From a virus, in IMG/VR virus record IMGVR_UViG_3300032285_001316, positions 29,152 through 93,151 of that record: a stretch of DNA of 64,000 nucleotides. One strand, given 5' to 3'. Each line of letters opens with the position of its first letter. The first letter of the stretch is position 1. Below the pieces are notes generated by a model that was given only the letters and a program-made list of their open reading frames with translations, searched no databases and was not told where the DNA came from. Made by a program: the position numbers and the translations under genes. Shown in pieces: positions 29,419 through 35,810 of the stretch.

Positions 29419-30396
29419 ATGGGCATTCTAGGAACGGGCATTCAAGAGGGAATTCTCCTCAAGCCAATCAAATATCAGTGGGCAATGGACCTTTATGACC
29501 AGGCGGTAGCAAATACCTGGTTCCCTAATGAAATTCAACTGGGTGAAGATATTGCAGACTTCAAAAAGATGTCTGAGGATGAGCAGCATGCCATCACCTT
29601 CCTGCTGTCATTCTTTAACCCCTCTGAGCTCATTGTAAACAAGGCCCTAGCATTTGGCGTGTACCCCTATCTAAACGCGCCAGAAGCCCATTTATACCTT
29701 GCTAAGCAGATGTGGGAGGAAGCCAACCACTGCATGAGCTTTGAGTACGTTCTGGAGACTTTCCCCGTGGATCGTGCCAAGATCTATGACCAGCACGTAT
29801 CTGTACCCTCTATCAAGGCCAAGGAGGACTTTGAGGTCAAGTTCATTAAGCGAATGACCGAGCAGACTCTCGACATCACTACTGTAGAGGGCAAGCAGGA
29901 CTTCGTACGCAACCTGGTGGCCTACTCGGTCATTATGGAAGGCATCTGGTTCTACAGCGGCTTTATGACCGCTTTGTCGTTCCGTCAGCGTAACCTACTT
30001 CGTAACTTTGCCTCGTTGATCGACTGGGTAGTGCGCGACGAAAGCCTCCACCTCAAGTTCGGCATTAATCTCATTGTGACCGTACTGGAAGAGAACCCAG
30101 AGATTGTTACTGAGGAGTTTGCCGCTGAGATCCGCAAGATGATTCTGGATGCTGTAGACATGGAAATCGCGTACAACCAGGACCAGTTCCCCAACGGTAT
30201 CCTCGGTCTAAACGCTAAGTACGTAGCTCAGTACACGCAGTACCTGGCAGATCGTCGCCTGGAAGAACTTGGGTTTGCTCCTGAGTACAACGTGGCTAAC
30301 CCAGCCCAGTGGATGGCCACAGCTAACGATACTCTGCAGCTCGTGAACTTCTTTGAGTCCACCAACACTTCGTACGAAAGTAACGGAGCAAAGTAG
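29419..30396 (+). CDS. Ribonucleotide reductase small subunit, class Ic-like
   Basis: 325 residues; start at 29419 (GAAAAGAG upstream) matches family N-termini better than an in-frame ATG at 29317. Metal ligands are visible: Glu70 (NPSELIV), Glu101 and His104 (EEANHCMSF), Glu174 (VIMEGIWF), Glu208 and His211 (RDESLHLKF). The radical Tyr position, four after His104, is Phe108, and the first ligand is Glu instead of Asp. Both changes, and the spacing 31-73-34, match the Mn/Fe class Ic enzyme known from Chlamydia. It makes deoxynucleotides with a large subunit not in this window. Class Id is an alternative. Confidence 0.85.
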   Translation: MGILGTGIQEGILLKPIKYQWAMDLYDQAVANTWFPNEIQLGEDIADFKKMSEDEQHAITFLLSFFNPSELIVNKALAFGVYPYLNAPEAHLYLAKQMWEEANHCMSFEYVLETFPVDRAKIYDQHVSVPSIKAKEDFEVKFIKRMTEQTLDITTVEGKQDFVRNLVAYSVIMEGIWFYSGFMTALSFRQRNLLRNFASLIDWVVRDESLHLKFGINLIVTVLEENPEIVTEEFAAEIRKMILDAVDMEIAYNQDQFPNGILGLNAKYVAQYTQYLADRRLEELGFAPEYNVANPAQWMATANDTLQLVNFFESTNTSYESNGAK

Positions 30397-30398
30397 TC

Positions 30399-30563
30399 TG
30401 CTACACTAATCACGAAAGCTAACACAGGCTGTTAGCCGTAGGACTCTCCTTAACGGGAGGTGCCCTAGCTGGGCCTCACGAGTGTGCCCCTCCAAAACAG
30501 TTGTATGCCATAACCCCCGCCGTTGACCTCCCTACTATCTGGGAATGCCGATGACGGGGGTTT
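30399..30563 (+). ncRNA. Candidate small RNA unit 1
   Basis: Promoter TGCTACACT at 30399-30407, expected start near 30414. The 5' end folds into GCTAACA-CAGGC-TGTTAGC (30418-30436); further hairpins (GCCC-TAGCT-GGGC) follow. The terminator AACCCCCG (30512-30519) with CGGGGGTT (30555-30562) and TTTT ends it. About 150 bases with no coding frame. Expression is unproven. Confidence 0.45.
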
Positions 30564-30565
30564 TG

Positions 30566-30735
30566 TGCTAATATCTCTACTACGAGACTGAGCCTCTGTT
30601 GGACAAGTTACTGCAGTAACCCCATCACGCAAATGAGCTTAGCTAGCTCCCCCAGGTATCAGGGCGGTCATATTTGAGGCGGTACCGCCGCACACCCCCA
30701 TCACTAAGCGCTCTACAGTTGGTGGGGGTTTTGTG
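30566..30735 (+). ncRNA. Candidate small RNA unit 2
   Basis: Promoter TGCTAATAT at 30566-30574, overlapping the end of unit 1; expected start near 30581. The RNA has a TTACTGCAGTAA palindrome and GGCGG-TAC-CGCC hairpin, and ends in ACCCCCATCA (30694-30703) paired with TGGTGGGGGT (30720-30729, one G-U) and TTTTG. Similar length and plan to unit 1. Confidence 0.45.
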
Positions 30736-30743
30736 TTTACAAA

Positions 30744-30775
30744 AAGCCCCCCAGTAGTTAGCTGGGGGGCTTCTT
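30744..30775. terminator. Bidirectional terminator
   Basis: AAGCCCCCCAG and CTGGGGGGCTT form a perfect 11-bp stem with a 7-base loop, A-rich on the left and T-rich on the right, so it works in both directions. It ends rightward RNAs and the leftward NlpC/P60 gene. Confidence 0.85.
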
Positions 30776-30785
30776 ATTGGCTGTC

Positions 30786-31295
30786 TTAAGACAGCCGAAT
30801 GATCACTGCATAGTGGGATGGGGAACCATCTGTTGATGTCTCAACAGTGCGTCCTTCAAACCCCCCCTGAACAGCAACACCATTGCCAGCGTAAATGGCC
30901 ACATGGCCCCAACGCATCATGATGTCTCCTGGCTTGGCATCAGCCGCTGTTACTCGTGTACCGTATCCCCCGAAGTCCATAGGACCGAGGTCTCCAACGC
31001 TAAAGCCGATAGATCGTAGGGATTTCTCAACTAGAGCGGTGCAGTCTTGACGTACACCGAGTTGTGATCGTGCAGCGGCAAGTAGCGCCAACCCAGCATC
31101 ATAAGCTGGGGCTGCGGGTGCGGGAGCAATAACTACTTCAGGTACAACAGTTTCCTGTGTAACTGGAGCGTTGCTCGCTTCGATGATTTCTTCTCCGTGA
31201 GCAGGAGCCGCATTTGCGAGCGTAGCTGCTACTAGAAGAACGGAAGCCACCAAACTAGTGGTGGCTACTTTTGTTACTGTGATTAGCTTCTGCAC
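30786..31295 (-). CDS. Secreted NlpC/P60-like peptidase
   Basis: 169 residues from GTG. A signal peptide (basic MQKLITVTK, hydrophobic SLVASVLLVAATLANA, then AAPAHG) is followed by a Pro/Ala/Val linker and an NlpC/P60-type domain: RSQLGVRQDCTALVEKSL (Cys85) and KPGDIMMRWGHVAIYAGNG (His131). Such enzymes cut peptidoglycan stem peptides. It may help lysis or superinfection control; being leftward and apart from the endolysin is unusual. The promoter of the membrane gene upstream may serve it too. Confidence 0.75.
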   Translation of the reverse strand: MQKLITVTKVATTSLVASVLLVAATLANAAPAHGEEIIEASNAPVTQETVVPEVVIAPAPAAPAYDAGLALLAAARSQLGVRQDCTALVEKSLRSIGFSVGDLGPMDFGGYGTRVTAADAKPGDIMMRWGHVAIYAGNGVAVQGGFEGRTVETSTDGSPSHYAVIIRLS

Positions 31296-31403
31296 CTGGG
31301 TTCACGTCCTTTCAGCCCGTGGGTATTTCCCGTGGCTTGTTCTAGTGACTTGCGTGTGAAGTTGTCTGAATAGACTAGCACACGTTTTGGTGCTGTTAAC
31401 CTG

Positions 31404-31775
31404 CTAGCAACCTCCCACCCCAACAATGGGACATATCCACTGAGGGTTAACTGTGCTTGTAGGTGTGGGTGTTGGCGTGGGTACAGGGGTTGCACTTGGG
31501 AGGGGGACTTGTGTGGGAGAAGGGGTCGGAGTAGGCGTTGCGACTATAGCGGGAGCCTGAGGAACTACTGGGGGCGCGGGAGCTACAGGAGCTACCTGTG
31601 CTGGTGCTGCGGGAATCAGGGGTTGTCCTACAGGGGCACTGACAACTGTTATGTTTAGGGATTTTATGAGGCTCTCCATTGAACTCATTCCCAAAGGGTA
31701 CGCCCAGCTTATTACCCATAGAAAAAAGGGTATAAATAAGACGCTAAGTAAAAAGTTAAGTAATAACTTAATCAT
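31404..31775 (-). CDS. Membrane-anchored Pro/Thr-rich protein
   Basis: 123 residues; ATG at 31775 lies 7 bases after a good -10, so it is leaderless or nearly so. A hydrophobic helix (LLLNFLLSVLFIPFFLWVIS, about 4-24) anchors a long Pro/Ala/Val/Thr-rich stalk ending in PQWICPIVGVGGC. The form suggests a surface-exposed stalk anchored at its N-terminus, with two Cys at the end. It precedes the NlpC/P60 gene on the same strand, so both may act at the cell envelope. Confidence 0.6.
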   Translation of the reverse strand: MIKLLLNFLLSVLFIPFFLWVISWAYPLGMSSMESLIKSLNITVVSAPVGQPLIPAAPAQVAPVAPAPPVVPQAPAIVATPTPTPSPTQVPLPSATPVPTPTPTPTSTVNPQWICPIVGVGGC

Positions 31776-31776
31776 G

Positions 31777-31805
31777 TTGAACACAGTACCCCTGTGTGTT
31801 AGAGT
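31777..31805 (+). promoter_or_regulatory. Promoter toward the tRNA gene
   Basis: TTGAAC (31777-31782), 17-base spacer, TAGAGT (31800-31805); the tRNA starts at 31828. It overlaps an opposite promoter in the same bases, around an ACACAG-N5-CTGTGT inverted repeat (31781-31797). Confidence 0.5.
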
Positions 31806-31811
31806 AGTCAA
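31783..31811 (-). promoter_or_regulatory. Promoter for the 31404-31775 gene
   Basis: On the minus strand TTGACT (31811-31806), 17-base spacer, TACTGT (31788-31783), with the ATG 7 bases further. Each promoter's -10 lies in the spacer of the other, so the two directions should compete. Confidence 0.55.
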
Positions 31812-31827
31812 GCCCCCAGAGGGCAAT

Positions 31828-31904
31828 GCCCCCTTAACTCAGTTGGTCAGAGTGCGATACTTGTAATATCGAAGTCAGGCGTTCGAACCGCCTAGGGGGC
31901 CCCA
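31828..31904 (+). tRNA. tRNA-Thr (anticodon UGU)
   Basis: Acceptor GCCCCCT/AGGGGGC, D-arm ACTC/GAGT with AGTTGGTCA loop, anticodon stem CGATA/TATCG with loop CTTGTAA (anticodon TGT), T-arm AGGCG-TTCGAAC-CGCCT, discriminator C and encoded CCA. All four arms pair perfectly. It is the only tRNA seen in the window. Phage tRNAs usually supply codons rare in the host. Confidence 0.93.
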
Positions 31905-31905
31905 T

Positions 31906-31934
31906 TTGTCCACATTAATGCTAGCTGCTATACT
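31906..31934 (+). promoter_or_regulatory. Promoter for the leaderless HNH gene
   Basis: TTGTCC (31906-31911), 17-base spacer and extended -10 TGCTATACT (31926-31934), then TTTTAC and ATG. The stretch TATACTTTTTA recurs before the 32758 gene. Confidence 0.6.
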
Positions 31935-31940
31935 TTTTAC

Positions 31941-32399
31941 ATGAAACTTTGTCATGTATGTAAAGAAGGCCCAGTAGTTAATTCTGGAAAGTGTCGCCCA
32001 TGCTACAACGCCTACATGCTTACGTACACTACTGCACGATATCACCGTCGCCGCAAGGAAGCAATTGAAAAGCTGGGCGGAGCGTGTGTTGTTTGCGGTG
32101 CTGTTGACGGGCTAGAGTTTGACCACAAAGACTCTAAAGATAAGGCTTTGGAAATCAGTAAGGTTCTGACTCACTCTTGGGCAAAGATCGACACGGAACT
32201 GTCTAAGTGCCAGCTACTATGCAATAGCTGCCACGTAGAAAAGAGTTTCCGAGAAGGAGACATTGAGTCTGTAGAGCATGGCGGTGGAAAAACAGGTAAA
32301 CGAAATTGTCGTTGCGAACTTTGCAAGCCACTAAAGAACGCTTACATGCGAGAACTTAAAAATAAACGACGCACAGCCCTAGAACTACAGAAAGAGTAA
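31941..32399 (+). CDS. HNH endonuclease, leaderless
   Basis: 152 residues. N-terminal Cys pairs (CHVC at 4-7, CRPC at 18-21) followed by the HNH domain: GGACVVCGAVDGLEFDHKDS (Cys49, Cys52, Asp61, His62) and QLLCNSCHVEKS (Cys94, Cys97, His98). A third Cys group lies in CRCELC. The N-terminal zinc knuckle suggests DNA targeting, as in free-standing homing endonucleases. The start is 6 bases after a -10, without a ribosome site. It sits between a tRNA gene and thioredoxin, a common insertion point. Confidence 0.85.
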   Translation: MKLCHVCKEGPVVNSGKCRPCYNAYMLTYTTARYHRRRKEAIEKLGGACVVCGAVDGLEFDHKDSKDKALEISKVLTHSWAKIDTELSKCQLLCNSCHVEKSFREGDIESVEHGGGKTGKRNCRCELCKPLKNAYMRELKNKRRTALELQKE

Positions 32400-32401
32400 A
32401 A

Positions 32402-32710
32402 ATGATCAAGCACATCACGCAAGATGAATACGCAGAGGCTACAGGCAGCGGTCTGAAGCTTGTTAAGTTCTGGGCACCATGGTGCACGTCCTGTGTAGCT
32501 ATTGAGCCTGTCCTTCAGCAGGTACAGGAACAGATCCCCAGCGTAGACGTTCTTAAGATTAACGTAGAGGATGCCGTGGAGTTCTGCATGGGTCTGGGCG
32601 TCTCTGGGCTTCCTGCTTTGCACCTTTACAAGGATGGCGAAGTAGTTTGGAAAGAAAAGGGCGCTAAGCCTTTCGGCTATTTGGTAGAGAAGATCTCACC
32701 GTTCGTCTAA
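32402..32710 (+). CDS. Thioredoxin-like protein
   Basis: 102 residues, two bases after the HNH stop. Active site WCTSC (Cys28, Cys31), cis-Pro loop SGLPALHLYKDGE (Pro71), and the usual KFWAPWC strand: a complete thioredoxin fold. Phage thioredoxins or glutaredoxins often reduce ribonucleotide reductase, whose small subunit is encoded 2 kb upstream. Followed by a terminator hairpin. Confidence 0.88.
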   Translation: MIKHITQDEYAEATGSGLKLVKFWAPWCTSCVAIEPVLQQVQEQIPSVDVLKINVEDAVEFCMGLGVSGLPALHLYKDGEVVWKEKGAKPFGYLVEKISPFV

Positions 32711-32717
32711 AACGGTT

Positions 32718-32755
32718 TAGGGGGTTGGCGAGTACGTCAGCCCCCTATACTTTTT
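32718..32755 (+). terminator. Terminator after thioredoxin, overlapping the next promoter
   Basis: TAGGGGGTTGGC (32718-32729) pairs with GTCAGCCCCCTA (32736-32747; two G-U), then TACTTTTT. The same T-rich run TATACTTTTT is the -10 of the next gene. Confidence 0.75.
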
Positions 32756-32757
32756 AG
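32743..32757 (+). promoter_or_regulatory. -10 element for the leaderless 32758 gene
   Basis: TATACT at 32746-32751, then TTTTAG and ATG at 32758. A poor -35 (TTGGCG, 15-base spacer). It is made of the 3' arm and U-tract of the upstream terminator. Confidence 0.55.
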
Positions 32758-33231
32758 ATGAGTAGAAACAACGAGTTCGAGACACAGCGTGCGCTACACA
32801 AGCGCAACGACACTGTCGTATTCGATCTCGACGGCACTATTGCCGATACCATGACTTACGAAAAGCACCACAAGGCTAAAAAGGGCAAGAACGAAGACTT
32901 TGCCAAGGAAGCTCTTGATGTAGGTGTCAATGACGACATCCTAAAAAAAATGAAAAAGGCCGCTGATCAGGGAAAAAACGTTGTTATCCTGACTGCTCGC
33001 TCTGCTCACTACCGCGATGAAACCAAGAAGTGGCTTCATGAGAACGGTGTTCCTCACGACGCTTTGGTTATGCGTCCTACCGATAACACAGACAAAGACG
33101 CCAAAGTAAAGCGCAATTTGCTTGAGGAAAACATCCTTCCAGAGTTCGATGTCAAGAAAGCATACGACGATAGGGCAAAAAATCGTCGAATGTTTGAGAA
33201 ACTTGGTATTAACGCTAAAGGAGTAAAGTAA
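32758..33231 (+). CDS. PNKP-like 3'-phosphatase (HAD family)
   Basis: 157 residues, leaderless start. VVFDLDGTIADT (Asp23, Asp25) is HAD motif I, NVVILTARSAHYRDETKKWL motif II, a basic middle (NTDKDAKVKRNLLEENILP), and YDDRAKNRRMFEKLGI motif IV. The order VVILTAR-S-x-x-R-x-x-T, MRPT, K-x-x-L-x-x-I and DDR matches the phosphatase domain of T4 polynucleotide kinase (PseT). It removes 3'-phosphates from nicked RNA or DNA; no kinase domain is present. It may support repair after host RNA damage. Confidence 0.78.
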   Translation: MSRNNEFETQRALHKRNDTVVFDLDGTIADTMTYEKHHKAKKGKNEDFAKEALDVGVNDDILKKMKKAADQGKNVVILTARSAHYRDETKKWLHENGVPHDALVMRPTDNTDKDAKVKRNLLEENILPEFDVKKAYDDRAKNRRMFEKLGINAKGVK

Positions 33232-33413
33232 TGTGCGCAGGTTGTGGTAGCAGCGGTCAGTTCACTGACAATAATGGCGCACAGTCTGACACAGGCTCAG
33301 TAGCGGAAAACTCTAAGTACACTGGCGCTAGTTCTACTGACGAGAAGTTTGAGGGACAACACCCTGGCAGCGAGGCTAACCCCCGCATTGGAAATGTAGG
33401 TTGGGGTAACTAG
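33231..33413 (+). CDS. Small Gly/Ser/Asn-rich protein
   Basis: 60 residues starting in a TAATG overlap. MCAGCGSSGQ with two Cys, then low-complexity Ser/Gly/Asn. First of four short genes joined by overlaps up to 34172. It resembles the small virion-like proteins at 4755-6572. Confidence 0.5.
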   Translation: MCAGCGSSGQFTDNNGAQSDTGSVAENSKYTGASSTDEKFEGQHPGSEANPRIGNVGWGN

Positions 33414-33736
33414 TGAAGCAGCAGAGAAAGCTTAAAGATCAAACTACTGGCATGTTTGCTGGTCCTCGCGGATCTATCGGGCAGTACGACACCGAGAACG
33501 CAGCAGAAACATCGGGAACCACATACGGTGGTCAGGGCCTAGGTTGGTTCTGGCAAGGATATCCAGCAGTAATCGGTGGACTTACTGAGTACGACCCTCG
33601 GGCTTTACAGCCAGGGTCTAACCTCAATGCAGCTCAGTTTAACTCGGACACACTAGCTAAACGGGCTGGTTACGATGACAACGTTTCTACTGGCGCTAGC
33701 GTGGGCGGCACAGCCCCGTACATGGGAGCAATCTAA
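33413..33736 (+). CDS. Gly-rich protein, possible virion component
   Basis: 107 residues from GTG overlapping the previous TAG. Gly/Thr/Asn-rich with aromatic stretches (GLGWFWQGYPAVIGGL). No enzyme or membrane motif. Overlaps the next gene by one base. Confidence 0.55.
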   Translation: MKQQRKLKDQTTGMFAGPRGSIGQYDTENAAETSGTTYGGQGLGWFWQGYPAVIGGLTEYDPRALQPGSNLNAAQFNSDTLAKRAGYDDNVSTGASVGGTAPYMGAI

Positions 33737-33984
33737 TGGCATTTGCAGCACTTATTCCCGAGTTGCTTGCTGGCGGAGAGGCCGCTGGAGCAGGCGCAGG
33801 ACTCTTCGGTGGTAGAGTGGCCGCTGGTGGACTTTTCGGATCCACCGAAGCCGAGGCAGCAGGAAACATTGCCTCTATGGCCCCTAGTGGACGACGTGTA
33901 AACGGAAACGTAAGTTCACAGCAGCAGTCAATTGCTTCTCCTGTGTACCACCCAGAAACTACGGCTGAGGAAATCCACGGATGA
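33736..33984 (+). CDS. Gly/Ala-rich protein
   Basis: 82 residues. Hydrophobic Ala/Gly N-terminus (FAALIPELLAGGEAAGAGAG) that is too polar for a certain membrane span; later Ser/Gln-rich. Overlaps the next ATG by 4 bases. Function unknown. Confidence 0.5.
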   Translation: MAFAALIPELLAGGEAAGAGAGLFGGRVAAGGLFGSTEAEAAGNIASMAPSGRRVNGNVSSQQQSIASPVYHPETTAEEIHG

Positions 33985-34172
33985 TCCCCCGTAAACCACT
34001 GCGACCCAACAACAGTCGCAAGTCTTTGAAGCAGCTCTTTAACTCAGCAGCTGCCCCTGCACCATTTGTGAAGTCTATTGAAGAACCATCTATCGCAACA
34101 TACGCTGGACCAGGCCGTCAAAACGGCGAGGGCTTTGGGGGCGGCAACCGAGTAACGAGGCGTCAGCGATGA
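33981..34172 (+). CDS. Small basic protein
   Basis: 63 residues, ATGA overlap at the start. Basic (IPRKPLRPNNSRKSLKQLF) with a Gly-rich end. Could be a structural or DNA-binding component. Overlaps the next gene by 4 bases. Confidence 0.5.
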   Translation: MIPRKPLRPNNSRKSLKQLFNSAAAPAPFVKSIEEPSIATYAGPGRQNGEGFGGGNRVTRRQR

Positions 34173-34540
34173 CCATTCAAGACGTTCTCTATTGGGCTGC
34201 TGCCATTATCGCGATTGGCGGTGCGGGTACAGTGGTGTGGAAAATTACTAAGCCCCTGGTTGTTCAGACCAAGAAACTACTTCACTCTCTCGACAAGTTT
34301 ACTGAAGACTGGTTTGGCACAGAGGCGGGACCTGGTAGGGACGCTGTTCCAGGAGTAATGGCTCGACTCAACAACATTGACGGTGAACTCAAGCACAACG
34401 GCGGGTCTACAATGAAAGATGCGGTTAAGCGCATTGAGGAACGCCTGACTACTATCGACGGTAGACTTGAAGAAGGAAACGCTCGTTTTGACGAGTTTGA
34501 CAAGCGCCTTACAGAAGTTGAAAAAGGATCACAATCATAA
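34169..34540 (+). CDS. DUF2746-like membrane/coiled-coil protein
   Basis: 123 residues. An N-terminal span (VLYWAAAIIAIGGAGTVVWK, about 6-26) is followed by ARLNNIDGELKHNGGSTMKD and a coiled coil (VKRIEERLTTIDGRLEEGNA). The HNGG-S-x-x-D segment after a membrane helix is typical of DUF2746 proteins of actinophages, often encoded near lysis genes. It may belong to lysis or to the injection apparatus. Confidence 0.6.
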   Translation: MTIQDVLYWAAAIIAIGGAGTVVWKITKPLVVQTKKLLHSLDKFTEDWFGTEAGPGRDAVPGVMARLNNIDGELKHNGGSTMKDAVKRIEERLTTIDGRLEEGNARFDEFDKRLTEVEKGSQS

Positions 34541-35166
34541 TGCCTGAAACAATGCAGTTTGGTTTGCCTATGGGGGAGTCAAAGGGTGGGCTAACAAACG
34601 CGATTAAGAATGCGATTGAAGCCAAAAAGAAAGCGGTGCTGAGTGGCCGTGCGCGGCTCGATGCGCAGATCAAAGAGCAGAACGCCAAGAGGGAAGCTGG
34701 TGGAGCAGAACAGATCGACGCGTCTACTGGGGCATCTTCTCACCCCGAAGACGCATACTCAGACTGGCTTCAGAAGCGTGACATCAAGAATAACGCACAG
34801 TTTGCAAAGCAACAAGAGCAGCAGCACTTGAACCTTCAGGCTGAAAAAATTGCTCGTGATAGAGGGTTCACTGAAGGACATCTGCAAGAGCTTGGATTTA
34901 AACCACATGAGTGGGGCAAGCTCGTGGATTTCTCTGATCGTGAGAATGCCAATATTGCTCGCGCTGCCTGGAGAAAACAATTAAAAGCGCGAGTTGCCGC
35001 ACCCACTTCTCCCAAAGCAGCAATGACTACGCCAGCGTCAAACGCTAGGCCCGTAAAACCTATACAAACTGTAAAGCCCGTGAATCTTCCTGAAGGACGG
35101 TTAAAGCAAAACACTGCACCAGGTGGAGGCCTGAACCCAAAGCAGTTTAAGGGCAAGATTCTTTAG
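34540..35166 (+). CDS. Unknown Ala/Lys-rich protein, possible internal head protein
   Basis: 208 residues, TAATG start. Helical, charged regions (AIEAKKKAVLSGRARLDAQI, FAKQQEQQHLNLQAEKIA) and a basic Pro-rich end. No catalytic residues. Position just upstream of structural genes suggests a structural or packaged role. Confidence 0.5.
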   Translation: MPETMQFGLPMGESKGGLTNAIKNAIEAKKKAVLSGRARLDAQIKEQNAKREAGGAEQIDASTGASSHPEDAYSDWLQKRDIKNNAQFAKQQEQQHLNLQAEKIARDRGFTEGHLQELGFKPHEWGKLVDFSDRENANIARAAWRKQLKARVAAPTSPKAAMTTPASNARPVKPIQTVKPVNLPEGRLKQNTAPGGGLNPKQFKGKIL

Positions 35167-35191
35167 TCCTGCTAAATATCTTAAAATAGGG

Positions 35192-35197
35192 CAGACT
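35192..35197 (+). promoter_or_regulatory. Possible -10 (CAGACT) before the 35226 gene
   Basis: CAGACT in GGGCAGACTTTTTA, matching the ACTTTTTA context of the elements near 31930 and 32746. No -35 seen. Confidence 0.35.
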
Positions 35198-35225
35198 TTT
35201 TATAGAAACTTTAAGGAGTACCCCT

Positions 35226-35513
35226 ATGACTACATGTGCAAACTGCGGCTCAGTCGCTGAGTACAACTATCTCGGCACCAAGTACTGCAACACCCATCTT
35301 CCTCGTTTTCTCCGCAACAGAGATGGATCCATCTCGGCTGTAAAGCTTGCTGCTATTGAAATCCCCGAGATTAAGCCGCCTGTTGTTGAGGCACCTATAG
35401 TTGAAGAGGCTCCCGTTGAGGAAGCACCAAAACCATCCCCAAAGAAGCGCACTAAGGAAACGGATGAGACCGTAATCGAAGACGCTCCTGAGGAGGCTCC
35501 CGAGGGGGAGTAA
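35226..35513 (+). CDS. Protein with N-terminal zinc knuckle and acidic tail
   Basis: 95 residues behind AAGGAG. TTCANCGSVAEYNYLGTKYC gives C-x2-C plus a later Cys and HLP; then a long Glu/Pro/Val-rich tail (EAPIVEEAPVEEAPKPSPKK). The tail is probably disordered. A scaffolding or adaptor role is possible; nothing proves it. Confidence 0.6.
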   Translation: MTTCANCGSVAEYNYLGTKYCNTHLPRFLRNRDGSISAVKLAAIEIPEIKPPVVEAPIVEEAPVEEAPKPSPKKRTKETDETVIEDAPEEAPEGE

Positions 35514-35753
35514 ATGCCTGTAATTAGAAAGTTTGCTGTACAAGGCCACGCAGTTCCTTCTGGCCCATATGGCGCACACGGACCCTTTCCACCTGAGATC
35601 TTCCAAAGTTCTCCTGTGGTATACGACGAAGAACACGGTGACTCTTTACATGAAGCTCTGGACAATGTTCGGATGTTCCGCTGTAAGGATTGTTATGAGA
35701 TTCTTTATGCAGACGAGCTTGATGAGCACATTTGCGAAGAGGATCTTTACTAG
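35514..35753 (+). CDS. Small protein with C-terminal C2HC zinc finger
   Basis: 79 residues immediately after the previous stop. FRCKDCYEILYADELDEHIC contains C-x2-C and H-x2-C, a C2HC finger in the last third; the N-terminal part has GHAVPSGPYGAHGPFPPE. Likely protein or nucleic-acid binding. Confidence 0.6.
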   Translation: MPVIRKFAVQGHAVPSGPYGAHGPFPPEIFQSSPVVYDEEHGDSLHEALDNVRMFRCKDCYEILYADELDEHICEEDLY

Positions 35754-35810
35754 ATTTCCCGTTAGCGCAGCGGGGAAGTAAAACCCATCTCTAGAGAAAG
35801 ATAAAACATC

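Larger units (their letters stand above)
30397..30785 (+). other. 389-base interval without genes, holding two candidate RNA units
   Basis: No open frame fits. The interval contains two extended -10 promoters, two terminators that fit them and a bidirectional terminator at its right end, all listed separately. It separates the reductase gene from the leftward NlpC/P60 gene. Confidence 0.65.

Noticed and set aside
30405-30500. Second tRNA in the reductase 3' region
   Set aside because: Several hairpins are present but no cloverleaf with anticodon and T-loop can be drawn.
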